Shown: positions 40,825 through 48,437 of the stretch, piece after piece
Numbering within the stretch: the stretch's first letter is position 1
Layout of the letters: the number at the start of each line of letters is the position of its first letter
Assembly (NCBI GenBank): GCA_964597315.1
Contig: CAZQXD010000032.1
Coordinates: 1 to 48,437, forward strand
Length of the DNA stretch: 48,437 bases
Origin: CAZQXD01 sp964597315
GTDB taxonomy: Bacteria > Pseudomonadota > Gammaproteobacteria > Competibacterales > Competibacteraceae
Direction: 5' to 3'
Translations under genes and position numbers: made by a program
Notes under the pieces: model-generated
Told to the model about the DNA's origin: nothing
The model's database searches: none
What the model saw: only the letters and a program-made list of their open reading frames with translations

Positions 40825-42978
40825 TTAGAGTAGCTCCAGACCCGCATAGGCCACCACCAGCCACTTGCTGCCGACCTCCAGGAAATTCACCTGTACTCGG
40901 GCATGGCTGCCTGTCCCTTCCAGGTTCAGTATCACCCCTTCTCCGAAGCGATGGTGGCGCACCCTCTGGCCCAAACGCAGTCCTACATCGTTTTGGTCCT
41001 GGACAGGGACTGGCTGGGGCCGAAGAATGGTGGCCTTGGCCCGCACGTCCCGGGTCAATTCCGGGGGCACTTCCCGCAGAAACCGAGACGGATTCTGGTA
41101 GCGTTCCTCCCCCCGCAGCCGCCGTTTCTCAGCGTAGCTCAGCACCAGCCGGGCCTTAGCCCGGGTAATGCCTACATAAGCCAGCCGCCGTTCCTCCTCA
41201 AGTCGCCCCGGCTCCTCGGCCGACATAACGTGGGGAAATAATCCCTCCTCCAGCCCCACCAGAAACACCAGGGAAAACTCCAGACCCTTGGCCGAATGCA
41301 GCGTCATGAGTTGGACGCAGTCCTCCCAGGCATCGGCCTGGCCTTCGCCAGCTTCCAGGGCGGCGTGAGACAAAAACACCGACAGGGGATCCAGTCCCGT
41401 CAGATCATCGGGCACGGTCTCGAAACCCCGGGCGGCGTTAGCCAGCTCTTCTAGGTTCTCCACCCGGGCCTCGCCCTTCCCACCTTTATCCTTGAGATAC
41501 ATTGCTTTAAGGCCACTTCTTTCAATAACTTGCGCCACCCGTCGAGTCAGGGGCTGATCAACTCCATCCCGGGCCAAGGTGTCCACCAGCACTAGAAACC
41601 CGTTCAGGGCATTGCCCGCCCGGGTGGTCAGACGGTTTTCTGCCACTAACCGCTGGGCGGCCCGCCACAAAGTCAGGTTCAACTCCCGGGCCAGGGCCCG
41701 CACCGCCTCTACGCTGCGCTCTCCCAAGCCCCGAGGCGGGGTGTTCACCACCCGTTCGAAGGAGGCATCGTCGTCGCGATTGGCGATCAGCCGCAAATAG
41801 GCCAGGGCGTCTTTGATCTCGGCCCGCTCAAAGAACCGTAAACCGCCATAGACCCGGTAGGGGATACCCATGGCGATCAGGGTTTCCTCGAACACCCGGG
41901 ATTGGGCGTTAGAGCGATACAGCACTGCGACCTGGTCGCGACGGTTGCCAGCCTCCACCCAACCCTGGATACGCTCTCCCACAAAGCGGGCTTCGTCGTA
42001 CTCGTTGAAAGCCCCATAGACCTGGATGGGTTCACCGGCCTCATCCTCGGTCCACAGGTTCTTGCCCAGCCGACCGGCGTTTTGGGCAATCAGGGCGTTG
42101 GCGGCCTTGAGAAGGGTGGCGGTGGAGCGGTAGTTCTGCTCCAGGCGCACGGTGCGGGCGCCGGGGAAATCATTTCCGAAACGCTGGATGTTTTCGATGC
42201 GGGCGCCCCGCCAGCCGTAAATGGACTGATCATCGTCGCCGACGATGAACACATCCCCGCCCCCGCCGCTGAGCAGCCGGACCCAGGCGTACTGGATGGT
42301 ATTGGTGTCCTGGAACTCGTCCACCAGCACATGGGCAAAGCGCTGCCGGTAGTGGTCCAGAAGCTCCGGGGTATCCCGCAACAGTTCATGGGCGCGCAAC
42401 AGCAGTTCGCCGAAATCCACCACACCGGCGCGCTCACAGGCGTCGTGATAATACTGGTAGATGCGCAGCCATTGTTTAACCACCGGATCGTCCCGGTGGT
42501 CTACGTGGGCCGGACGCAGTCCTTCGTCCTTCTGGGCGTTGATGAACCAGGCGGCCTGTCGGGGCGGCCATTTTTTCTCGTCCAGGTCCAGGCTCTTGAT
42601 GACCCGCTTGATCAGTCGCTGCTGGTCTTCGGAGTCCAGAATTTGGAACGCCTGGGACAGCCGCGCCTCCTGCCAATGCATCCGTAGTAAACGGTGGGCC
42701 AGGCCGTGAAACGTGCCGATCCACAGGCCGCTGGCCGGGTGGCGCAACATAGCCTCGATGCGCCCGCGCATCTCGTTGGCGGCCTTGTTGGTAAACGTCA
42801 CCGCCATGATCGACCAGGGGGAGGCGCCTTCCACCTCGATCAGCCAGGCCACCCGATGCACCAGCACCCGAGTCTTGCCACTGCCGGCGCCGGCCAGCAC
42901 TCGCAGCGGTTCTTGAGGGGCGGTCACCGCCTCCCGCTGGGCATCGTTAAGCGGATCGAGGATATGGGTGATGTCCAT
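40825..42978 (-). CDS. uvrD: DNA helicase II (UvrD)
   Basis: Superfamily 1A 3'-5' helicase of 717 residues that unwinds DNA in excision and mismatch repair. Walker A AGAGSGKT (29-36 region), Ia TFTNKAANEMR, II VDEFQDTN, III DDDQSIYGWRGA, IV LEQNYRS, V LMTLHSAKGLEF and VI YVGITRAK are in order. The C-terminal tail (GQRVRHHRFGEGVILN) is the Tudor-like domain that binds RNA polymerase and UvrB. An ATG at 42978 gives the family start; a TTG at 42996 is possible. Confidence 0.97.
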   Translation of the reverse strand: MDITHILDPLNDAQREAVTAPQEPLRVLAGAGSGKTRVLVHRVAWLIEVEGASPWSIMAVTFTNKAANEMRGRIEAMLRHPASGLWIGTFHGLAHRLLRMHWQEARLSQAFQILDSEDQQRLIKRVIKSLDLDEKKWPPRQAAWFINAQKDEGLRPAHVDHRDDPVVKQWLRIYQYYHDACERAGVVDFGELLLRAHELLRDTPELLDHYRQRFAHVLVDEFQDTNTIQYAWVRLLSGGGGDVFIVGDDDQSIYGWRGARIENIQRFGNDFPGARTVRLEQNYRSTATLLKAANALIAQNAGRLGKNLWTEDEAGEPIQVYGAFNEYDEARFVGERIQGWVEAGNRRDQVAVLYRSNAQSRVFEETLIAMGIPYRVYGGLRFFERAEIKDALAYLRLIANRDDDASFERVVNTPPRGLGERSVEAVRALARELNLTLWRAAQRLVAENRLTTRAGNALNGFLVLVDTLARDGVDQPLTRRVAQVIERSGLKAMYLKDKGGKGEARVENLEELANAARGFETVPDDLTGLDPLSVFLSHAALEAGEGQADAWEDCVQLMTLHSAKGLEFSLVFLVGLEEGLFPHVMSAEEPGRLEEERRLAYVGITRAKARLVLSYAEKRRLRGEERYQNPSRFLREVPPELTRDVRAKATILRPQPVPVQDQNDVGLRLGQRVRHHRFGEGVILNLEGTGSHARVQVNFLEVGSKWLVVAYAGLELL

Positions 42979-43103
42979 GGAGCGGCAGTTTATCAAGAAT
43001 CCCCTAGAGCCGGTTTTTCTTTTCGTCGACCCTTAGGGATGATTCCGATCCGGCGATTATAAAAACCGGGAACCAATGCCGGCCCGTCGCTCAACCATTC
43101 TAG

Positions 43104-44471
43104 CTATTTTTTCTTCTCTGGCCGCTGCCAGTTGACCACCGCTCGCTGGGGCGCCCGGGTCAGCGCCAAAGCTCCGTCCAGGACGTCCTTGCCGATGGCC
43201 GATCCTGCTCCCACCGTGGCGCCCTTGCCGATCCTCACGGGCGCCACCAGGGCCGAATTGGAGCCGATAAAGGCATTGTCGTCGATAACGGTTGTGTGTT
43301 TGTTGACGCCATCGTAGTTGCAGGTGATGGTGCCGGCCCCCACGTTCACGTGGCGGCCAATCTGGGCATCGCCTATATAGGTGAGATGGTTGACCTTGGA
43401 ATCCTGCCCGATGATGGATTTTTTGATCTCCACAAAGTTGCCCACCCTAGCGCCCTCATGCAACACCGTCTCGGGGCGCAACCGGGCATAAGGCCCTGCT
43501 TGGACGCCTGCGGCGATGTTGGCCCCTTCGATATGGGTGAAGGCCCGGATTTCCACATCATCGCCGATACGCGCATCGCGGATCACGCAGTGAGGGCCGA
43601 TGCTCACTCGGTCGCCCAGGCTCACCTCCCCCTCGAACACCACATTGACGTCGATGCTCACATCCCGGCCCGTGCTGATTCGGCCCCGCACATCCACCCG
43701 GGCCGGATCGGCCAGAGTAGCGCCATTGTCCATCAGGTACTGGGCCTGGCGGCGCTGATAACAGCGTTCCAACACCGCCAGTTGACTACGATTGTTCACA
43801 CCCTGGACTTCGTTCGGGTCGGTCACCGTAGTGGTCGCCACCCCCACACCAGCCCGTACCGCCATTTCAATCACATCAGTCAGATAATATTCACCTTGGG
43901 CGTTATCGTTGCCCAGCAACTCCACCCAGTCACGTAGCCGGGCCGCAGAAGCGGCGAGAATGCCCGTGCTGACTTCCTGAATGGATTTTTCCTCCGGGTT
44001 GGCGTCCTTTTCCTCGACGATACGCAGTATCTGGCCGGCGCTGTCGCGGATGATGCGACCGTAACCGGTGGGGTCATCCAGTACCACAGTCAGTATGCCC
44101 AACTCGCCTCGCTGAGCACTTTCCACTAAGGGAAGCAGAGTATCCCCCCGCACTAAGGGCACGTCGCCGTAAAGCACCAGCACCACCTCGCCCTGACCCA
44201 GATGGGGTAGGGCTTGAGCCACGGCATGGCCGGTGCCCAGTTGCCGCGTCTGCTCCACCCAGGTTATCCCCATCTCCCCAGCGAAGGCGTTTCGAACCTG
44301 ATCACCGCCATGGCCATAGACCACCAATCGCGCTCCAGCCCCTAGACTGCCGGCGGTATCCAGTACGTGGCCCAGCATGGGCCGTCCTCCCACCGGATGC
44401 AGTACCTTGGGCAGCGCCGACACCATACGCTTTCCCTTGCCAGCGGCGAGAATCATGACAGACAGTTGCAT
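43104..44471 (-). CDS. glmU: bifunctional UDP-GlcNAc pyrophosphorylase / GlcN-1-P acetyltransferase
   Basis: Makes UDP-N-acetylglucosamine for peptidoglycan and LPS. The 455 residues show the nucleotidyl signature LAAGKGKRM (near 8-16), YGDVPLV, and a C-terminal left-handed beta-helix of hexapeptide repeats, with GNFVEIKKS and the acetyl-CoA site NYDGVNKHTT. ATG at 44471 follows GGAGG. It comes after the ATP synthase genes as in many gammaproteobacteria, but a strong terminator separates them. Confidence 0.97.
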   Translation of the reverse strand: MQLSVMILAAGKGKRMVSALPKVLHPVGGRPMLGHVLDTAGSLGAGARLVVYGHGGDQVRNAFAGEMGITWVEQTRQLGTGHAVAQALPHLGQGEVVLVLYGDVPLVRGDTLLPLVESAQRGELGILTVVLDDPTGYGRIIRDSAGQILRIVEEKDANPEEKSIQEVSTGILAASAARLRDWVELLGNDNAQGEYYLTDVIEMAVRAGVGVATTTVTDPNEVQGVNNRSQLAVLERCYQRRQAQYLMDNGATLADPARVDVRGRISTGRDVSIDVNVVFEGEVSLGDRVSIGPHCVIRDARIGDDVEIRAFTHIEGANIAAGVQAGPYARLRPETVLHEGARVGNFVEIKKSIIGQDSKVNHLTYIGDAQIGRHVNVGAGTITCNYDGVNKHTTVIDDNAFIGSNSALVAPVRIGKGATVGAGSAIGKDVLDGALALTRAPQRAVVNWQRPEKKK

Positions 44472-44495
44472 CGGTTTTCCAACCTCCGATCATTC

Positions 44496-44525
44496 AAAAA
44501 AAAACGGCACCTCTAGGGCGCCGTT
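44496..44525 (-). terminator. rho-independent terminator of the atp operon
   Basis: On the minus strand AACGGCGCC pairs with GGTGCCGTT (one G-U) over a five-base loop and runs into nine U (A-run 44496-44504). It lies 43-72 bases behind the atpC stop. A second stem, CCGTGG-N9-CCACGG, stands just before it. Confidence 0.9.
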
Positions 44526-44567
44526 CATAACAGAAAAACCCGTGGACTCGGGCGCCCACGGTAATTG

Positions 44568-44990
44568 TTACCGCTTGAGCCGACGCAACCGCTCGATGGC
44601 CTGCAACTGAGCAATAGCCTCGGCCAGTTCCGCCTGGGCTTTAGCATAATCGAAGTCGCTCTTACGGTCGGCCAGGGCCTGCTCGGCCCGCTGCTTAGCC
44701 GCCAGGGCGGCCGCCTCGTCCAGGTCTTTGGCCCGCTCGGCGGTATCAGCCAGCACCGTCACCCGATGGGGTTGGACTTCTAGTAGGCCCCCGGACACAT
44801 AGAAGATCTCCTCTTCGGTATCCGAGAGCTTGACCCGCACCTGGCCGGGCTTGAGACGCGTCAGCAACTGGCTGTGTCGGGGCAGGATACCTACCTCACC
44901 CATTTCGGCCGTCGCCGACACCATTTCGGCGGTATCGGAGAAGATCTCCCTTTCCGCGCTGACGATGTCTAAATGCAAAGTCATGGCCAT
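44568..44990 (-). CDS. atpC: ATP synthase F1 subunit epsilon
   Basis: Central-stalk subunit of 140 residues. N-terminal beta-sandwich (MTLHLDIVSAEREIFSD) and EVGILPRHSQLLTRLKPG are typical; the C-terminal helical hairpin (LAAKQRAEQALADRKSDFDY) can inhibit the enzyme. ATG at 44990 has GAGG. A second ATG six bases inside is also possible. Confidence 0.97.
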   Translation of the reverse strand: MAMTLHLDIVSAEREIFSDTAEMVSATAEMGEVGILPRHSQLLTRLKPGQVRVKLSDTEEEIFYVSGGLLEVQPHRVTVLADTAERAKDLDEAAALAAKQRAEQALADRKSDFDYAKAQAELAEAIAQLQAIERLRRLKR

Positions 44991-45050
44991 GTTGCCTCAC
45001 CTTATCAGTCGGAATGGCGGGCGCCCCGGTCTCACCGGAGCGCCAGACCA

Positions 45051-46427
45051 TCAAAGCCGGTTGGCCTTCTCCACCGCCTCTTCGATAGAGCCGACCATAT
45101 AAAAGGCCTGCTCGGGCAGGTTGTCGTACTCGCCGTTCATGATGCCTTTGAAGCCAGCGATGGTGTCCTTGAGAGACACATATTTACCGGGGCTGCCCGT
45201 AAACACTTCCGCCACAAAGAAGGGCTGGGACAGGAAGCGTTGAATCTTACGGGCCCGGGCCACCACCTGCCTGTCTTCCTCGGATAGTTCATCCATACCC
45301 AGGATGGCAATGATATCCCGCAGCTCCTTATAGCGTTGCAGAGTCCCCTGCACGGCGCGGGCGGTATCGTAATGCTCTTGGCCCACCACCAGGGGGTCGA
45401 GCTGCCGGGAGGTGGAGTCCAGGGGGTCCACGGCCGGGTAGATGCCCAACTCAGCGATCTGTCGAGACAACACCACCGTGGCGTCCAGATGGGCGAACGT
45501 GGTGGCGGGAGACGGATCGGTAAGGTCATCCGCCGGTACGTACACCGCCTGGATGGAGGTGATGGAGCCGGTGCGGGTAGAGGTAATACGCTCCTGAAGG
45601 ACGCCCATTTCCTCGGCCAGGGTGGGCTGGTAACCCACCGCAGAGGGCATGCGGCCCAGCAGCGCGGATACCTCGGTGCCAGCCAGGGTATAACGGTAGA
45701 TGTTGTCTACGAACAGCAGCACGTCGCGGCCTTCGTCACGGAAATATTCCGCCATGGTCAAGCCCGTCAAGGCCACCCGCAAACGGTTACCGGGAGGCTC
45801 GTTCATCTGGCCGTAGACCAGGGACACTTTGTCCAGAACGTTGGATTCCCTCATTTCATGGTAGAAATCGTTTCCCTCGCGGGTACGCTCCCCCACGCCG
45901 GCAAACACCGAATAGCCGGAGTGTTCGATGGCGATGTTGCGAATCAACTCCATCATGTTGACGGTCTTGCCCACGCCGGCGCCGCCGAACAGACCCACCT
46001 TGCCGCCCTTGGCGAAGGGGCAGAGCAGGTCGATGACCTTGATGCCGGTTTCCAGCAACTCCGTGGACCCCGCCTGATCCTCGTAAGCCGGGGCCTTGCG
46101 GTGAATACTCCACTGGTCCTCGGGATTGACGGGACCCTTGTGATCAATAGGCGTACCCAGCACATCCATGATTCGCCCCAGGGTCGCCTTGCCCACGGGT
46201 ACGGTGATGGGGGCGCCGGTGTTGGTCACCGGCAGGTTGCGCTTGAGGCCCTCGGAACCGCCCATGGCGATGGCGCGCACCACCCCGTCGCCTAACTGCT
46301 GCTGGACTTCCAGAGTCAGTTGGGTTTCCTCGACGATCAGAGCGTCATAGATCTTTGGCACCGCGTCCCGCGGGAACTCCACGTCCACCACGGCGCCGAT
46401 GATTTGTACGACTTTTCCAGAACTCAT
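45051..46427 (-). CDS. atpD: ATP synthase F1 subunit beta
   Basis: Catalytic subunit of 458 residues with P-loop GGAGVGKT, the GERTREGND segment carrying the catalytic glutamate region and DELSEED-like DELSEEDRQVV at the C-terminus, which pushes the gamma shaft. It lies between atpG and atpC with normal spacing. Confidence 0.98.
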   Translation of the reverse strand: MSSGKVVQIIGAVVDVEFPRDAVPKIYDALIVEETQLTLEVQQQLGDGVVRAIAMGGSEGLKRNLPVTNTGAPITVPVGKATLGRIMDVLGTPIDHKGPVNPEDQWSIHRKAPAYEDQAGSTELLETGIKVIDLLCPFAKGGKVGLFGGAGVGKTVNMMELIRNIAIEHSGYSVFAGVGERTREGNDFYHEMRESNVLDKVSLVYGQMNEPPGNRLRVALTGLTMAEYFRDEGRDVLLFVDNIYRYTLAGTEVSALLGRMPSAVGYQPTLAEEMGVLQERITSTRTGSITSIQAVYVPADDLTDPSPATTFAHLDATVVLSRQIAELGIYPAVDPLDSTSRQLDPLVVGQEHYDTARAVQGTLQRYKELRDIIAILGMDELSEEDRQVVARARKIQRFLSQPFFVAEVFTGSPGKYVSLKDTIAGFKGIMNGEYDNLPEQAFYMVGSIEEAVEKANRL

Positions 46428-46460
46428 GACTGTGAATTCCCCTTGGGTTTCTTGAATGTG

Positions 46461-47324
46461 TTATACCGCTGCGGCGCCCGCCACGATTTCGGAGAGTTCC
46501 TGGGTAATACTGGCCTGCCGGGCCTTGTTGTAGACCAATTGCAGCTCATCGATTAGGGTGCCGGCATTGTCCGAGGCGCTCTTCATAGCGATCATCCGCG
46601 CCGCCATCTCCGAGGCGATATTCTCCACCAGTCCCTGATAGACCAGGGACTCCACATAGCGGTCGAACAGTAAGTCCAGGAGTTCCTTGGAGTCGGGTTC
46701 GTAGAGGTAGTCCCAAGGGTGCTCCCTCTCGGCTTCGGTGGTGGACGACTGCACGGGAATCAATTGTTCCAACGTGGGCGTCTGGGTCATGGTATTGACG
46801 AATTTGTTGGAGACTAGGTACAGGCGGTCGATCTTGCCCTCGTCATACTCGTCGAGCATAACTTTTACCGTACCGACAACATCCTCGGCCCGGGGAGCAT
46901 CACCCAAATGAGCGGTCTGGGCCACCAGATTGCCGCCAAATCGGCGGAAGAAGTTGGTGGCCTTGGTGCCAATGACGCACAGGTCGATTTCCACGCCCTT
47001 GTCACGCCACTCCTTCATGGATGTCACCGCCGCTTTGAACAGGTTGGTGTTCAGGCCCCCGCACAAGCCCCGGTCCGTGGAGACGACGATATAGCCGACC
47101 CGTTTAACCTCCCGCTCCAGCAGATAGGGATGCTTGTAGTCGGTATTGGCGTGACTCACGTTGGAAACGACGACGCGAATCTTGTCCGCGTAAGGCCGGG
47201 CCGCGTTCATACGGTCCTGGGCTTTACGCATCTTGCTTGCCGCCACCATTTCCATGGCTTTGGTTATCTTCTGAGTATTCTTGATACTCTTGATTTTGTT
47301 GCGTATTTCTTTGGCGCCGGCCAT
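46461..47324 (-). CDS. atpG: ATP synthase F1 subunit gamma
   Basis: Rotor shaft subunit of 287 residues. It starts MAGAKEIRNKIKSIKNTQKI and ends with ITQELSEIVAGAAAV, the two long coiled-coil helices; the middle GLCGGLNTNLFK is conserved. Standard order atpA-atpG-atpD-atpC. Confidence 0.98.
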   Translation of the reverse strand: MAGAKEIRNKIKSIKNTQKITKAMEMVAASKMRKAQDRMNAARPYADKIRVVVSNVSHANTDYKHPYLLEREVKRVGYIVVSTDRGLCGGLNTNLFKAAVTSMKEWRDKGVEIDLCVIGTKATNFFRRFGGNLVAQTAHLGDAPRAEDVVGTVKVMLDEYDEGKIDRLYLVSNKFVNTMTQTPTLEQLIPVQSSTTEAEREHPWDYLYEPDSKELLDLLFDRYVESLVYQGLVENIASEMAARMIAMKSASDNAGTLIDELQLVYNKARQASITQELSEIVAGAAAV

Positions 47325-47334
47325 GTGTCACCCC

Positions 47335-48437
47335 TTACCAGACGTGATTGGCCTTGAAATCCTTGATCGCGCTGTGGAACGCGGCCTCGATTTCATCGTT
47401 GAAATCCCCGCTCTTGTTGATGTCATTCAACAAGTCTTCGCGGTTGGAGTGCATATAGGTGAGCAGGGCCGACTCGAAATCGCCGATCTTGTTCAGGGAA
47501 ACGTCATCCAGATAACCCCGATCTGCGGCGAACAGGGACACCGCCATCTCCGCCACCGACAGTGGCGAATATTGCTTCTGTTTCATCAGTTCGGTGACCC
47601 GCTGACCCCGATCCAACTGTTTGCGGGTGGCCTCGTCCAGGTCCGATGCGAACTGGGCGAAAGCCGCCAGTTCCCGATACTGGGCCAGGGCCAGACGCAC
47701 GCCGCCGCCCAGCTTCTTGATGATCTTGGTCTGAGCTGCGCCGCCTACCCGAGATACCGACAGGCCAGCATTGATGGCAGGCCGGATACCGGCGTTGAAT
47801 AGATCGGACTCCAGGAAGATCTGACCGTCGGTGATGGAGATCACGTTGGTGGGCACGAAGGCCGACACGTCGCCAGCCTGGGTCTCGATGATGGGCAGGG
47901 CGGTCAGGGAACCGGTCTGGCCCTTAACCTCGCCGTTGGTGAGGCGTTCCACTTCATCGGCGTTGATACGGGAGGCCCGTTCCAGCAACCGGGAGTGCAG
48001 ATAGAAGACGTCACCGGGATAAGCTTCGCGGCCAGGAGGTCGGCGCAGCAGCAGGGAAACCTGCCGGTAGGCCCAAGCCTGCTTGGTGAGGTCGTCGTAA
48101 ACGATCAGGGCGTCCTCGCCTCGGTCCCGGAAGTACTCGCCCATGGCGCAGCCGCTATAGGGGGCGATGAACTGCATGGCGGCCGGATCGGAAGCCCCGG
48201 CGGCCACTACGATGGTGTGTTCCATGGCCCCATGCTCTTCGAGCTTGCGCACGATATTGGCGATGGTGGAGTTCTTCTGACCGACGGCCACGTAGACACA
48301 CTTGATGCCCGTGCCCTTCTGATTGATGATCGCGTCAATGGCCACCGCAGTCTTACCGGTCTGGCGGTCACCGATGATCAACTCACGCTGGCCTCGGCCC
48401 ACGGGCACCATGGCGTCCAGGGCCTTGACGCCGGTCT
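47335..48437 (-). CDS. atpA: ATP synthase F1 subunit alpha (5' end outside window)
   Basis: The last 367 codons of the non-catalytic nucleotide-binding subunit. The window edge cuts the gene; the frame stays open past the edge (TGVKALDAMVPVGRGQREL). P-loop GDRQTGKT, DDLTKQAWAYRQVSLLLRRP and the VSRVGGAAQTK loop are visible. About 145 residues at the N-terminus are missing. Confidence 0.97.
   Translation of the reverse strand, partial: TGVKALDAMVPVGRGQRELIIGDRQTGKTAVAIDAIINQKGTGIKCVYVAVGQKNSTIANIVRKLEEHGAMEHTIVVAAGASDPAAMQFIAPYSGCAMGEYFRDRGEDALIVYDDLTKQAWAYRQVSLLLRRPPGREAYPGDVFYLHSRLLERASRINADEVERLTNGEVKGQTGSLTALPIIETQAGDVSAFVPTNVISITDGQIFLESDLFNAGIRPAINAGLSVSRVGGAAQTKIIKKLGGGVRLALAQYRELAAFAQFASDLDEATRKQLDRGQRVTELMKQKQYSPLSVAEMAVSLFAADRGYLDDVSLNKIGDFESALLTYMHSNREDLLNDINKSGDFNDEIEAAFHSAIKDFKANHVW

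Noticed and set aside
1..48437. tRNA or rRNA genes, CRISPR array, prophage, origin of replication
   Set aside because: No cloverleaf, repeat-spacer array, phage structural gene or DnaA-box cluster was seen. ATP synthase genes often lie near the origin in gammaproteobacteria, but nothing in this window shows it.

Overview
The window reads as a contiguous, gene-dense piece of a GC-rich gammaproteobacterial chromosome, most like the Chromatiales and related sulfur-oxidising lineages. The reasons are an 82-residue Allochromatium-type 2[4Fe-4S] ferredoxin with the spaced second cysteine motif, polyhydroxybutyrate genes (a phasin and an acetoacetyl-CoA reductase), a Gram-negative envelope set (AmpG, a lauroyl-type acyltransferase, MlaA, FtsN), gammaproteobacterial neighbourhoods (radC-rpmB-rpmG, argS-ftsN, atpAGDC-glmU) and a eukaryote-type squalene synthase as in Methylococcus. 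Genus and species cannot be set from the sequence alone. A run of 10 N at 1668-1677 shows this is a draft scaffold.

Layout. 0-7.3 kb: muropeptide permease, exonuclease III (broken by the N gap), pyrE, phasin with a candidate PhaR operator, threonine dehydratase, acetoacetyl-CoA reductase with a strong terminator, and a MurG-like glycosyltransferase. 7.3-8.2 kb: a sigma-54 promoter with upstream dyads in front of a 120-residue protein I do not recognise. 8.2-16.5 kb: a ParA-like ATPase; the co-directional coaBC-dut-argB group; squalene synthase; radC, an IS200 remnant and rpmB-rpmG; a fatty acid desaturase; mutM. 16.5-19.8 kb: a signalling pair, an ANTAR response regulator and a globin-PAS-GGDEF(degenerate)-EAL protein. 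19.8-24 kb (minus strand): M16 peptidase pair, rsmD, coaD, ferredoxin. 24-30.8 kb (plus strand): ftsY, rpoH, dksA, argS, ftsN and a YbaK-HDOD fusion. 30.9-32.8 kb: mlaA, a DUF2007 gene and an lpxL-type gene. 33-36 kb: modBC without modA, periplasmic glutathione peroxidase, DUF3429. 36-43 kb: DUF1499, rsmE, a second exonuclease III, a three-gene operon (secreted protein, heme-c HAMP sensor, Ser/Thr kinase) and uvrD. 43-48.4 kb: glmU and the end of the ATP synthase operon (atpC, atpD, atpG, partial atpA).

Most of the window is housekeeping. The parts that look least described are the sigma-54-controlled orphan gene at 7.3-7.9 kb and the heme-sensor/kinase operon at 38-40.7 kb. Smaller points are the PhaR-like sites at the phasin, a 56-base imperfect palindrome between dksA and argS, a leader full of dyads in front of dksA, and the decayed transposase that stops just before the rpmBG promoter.
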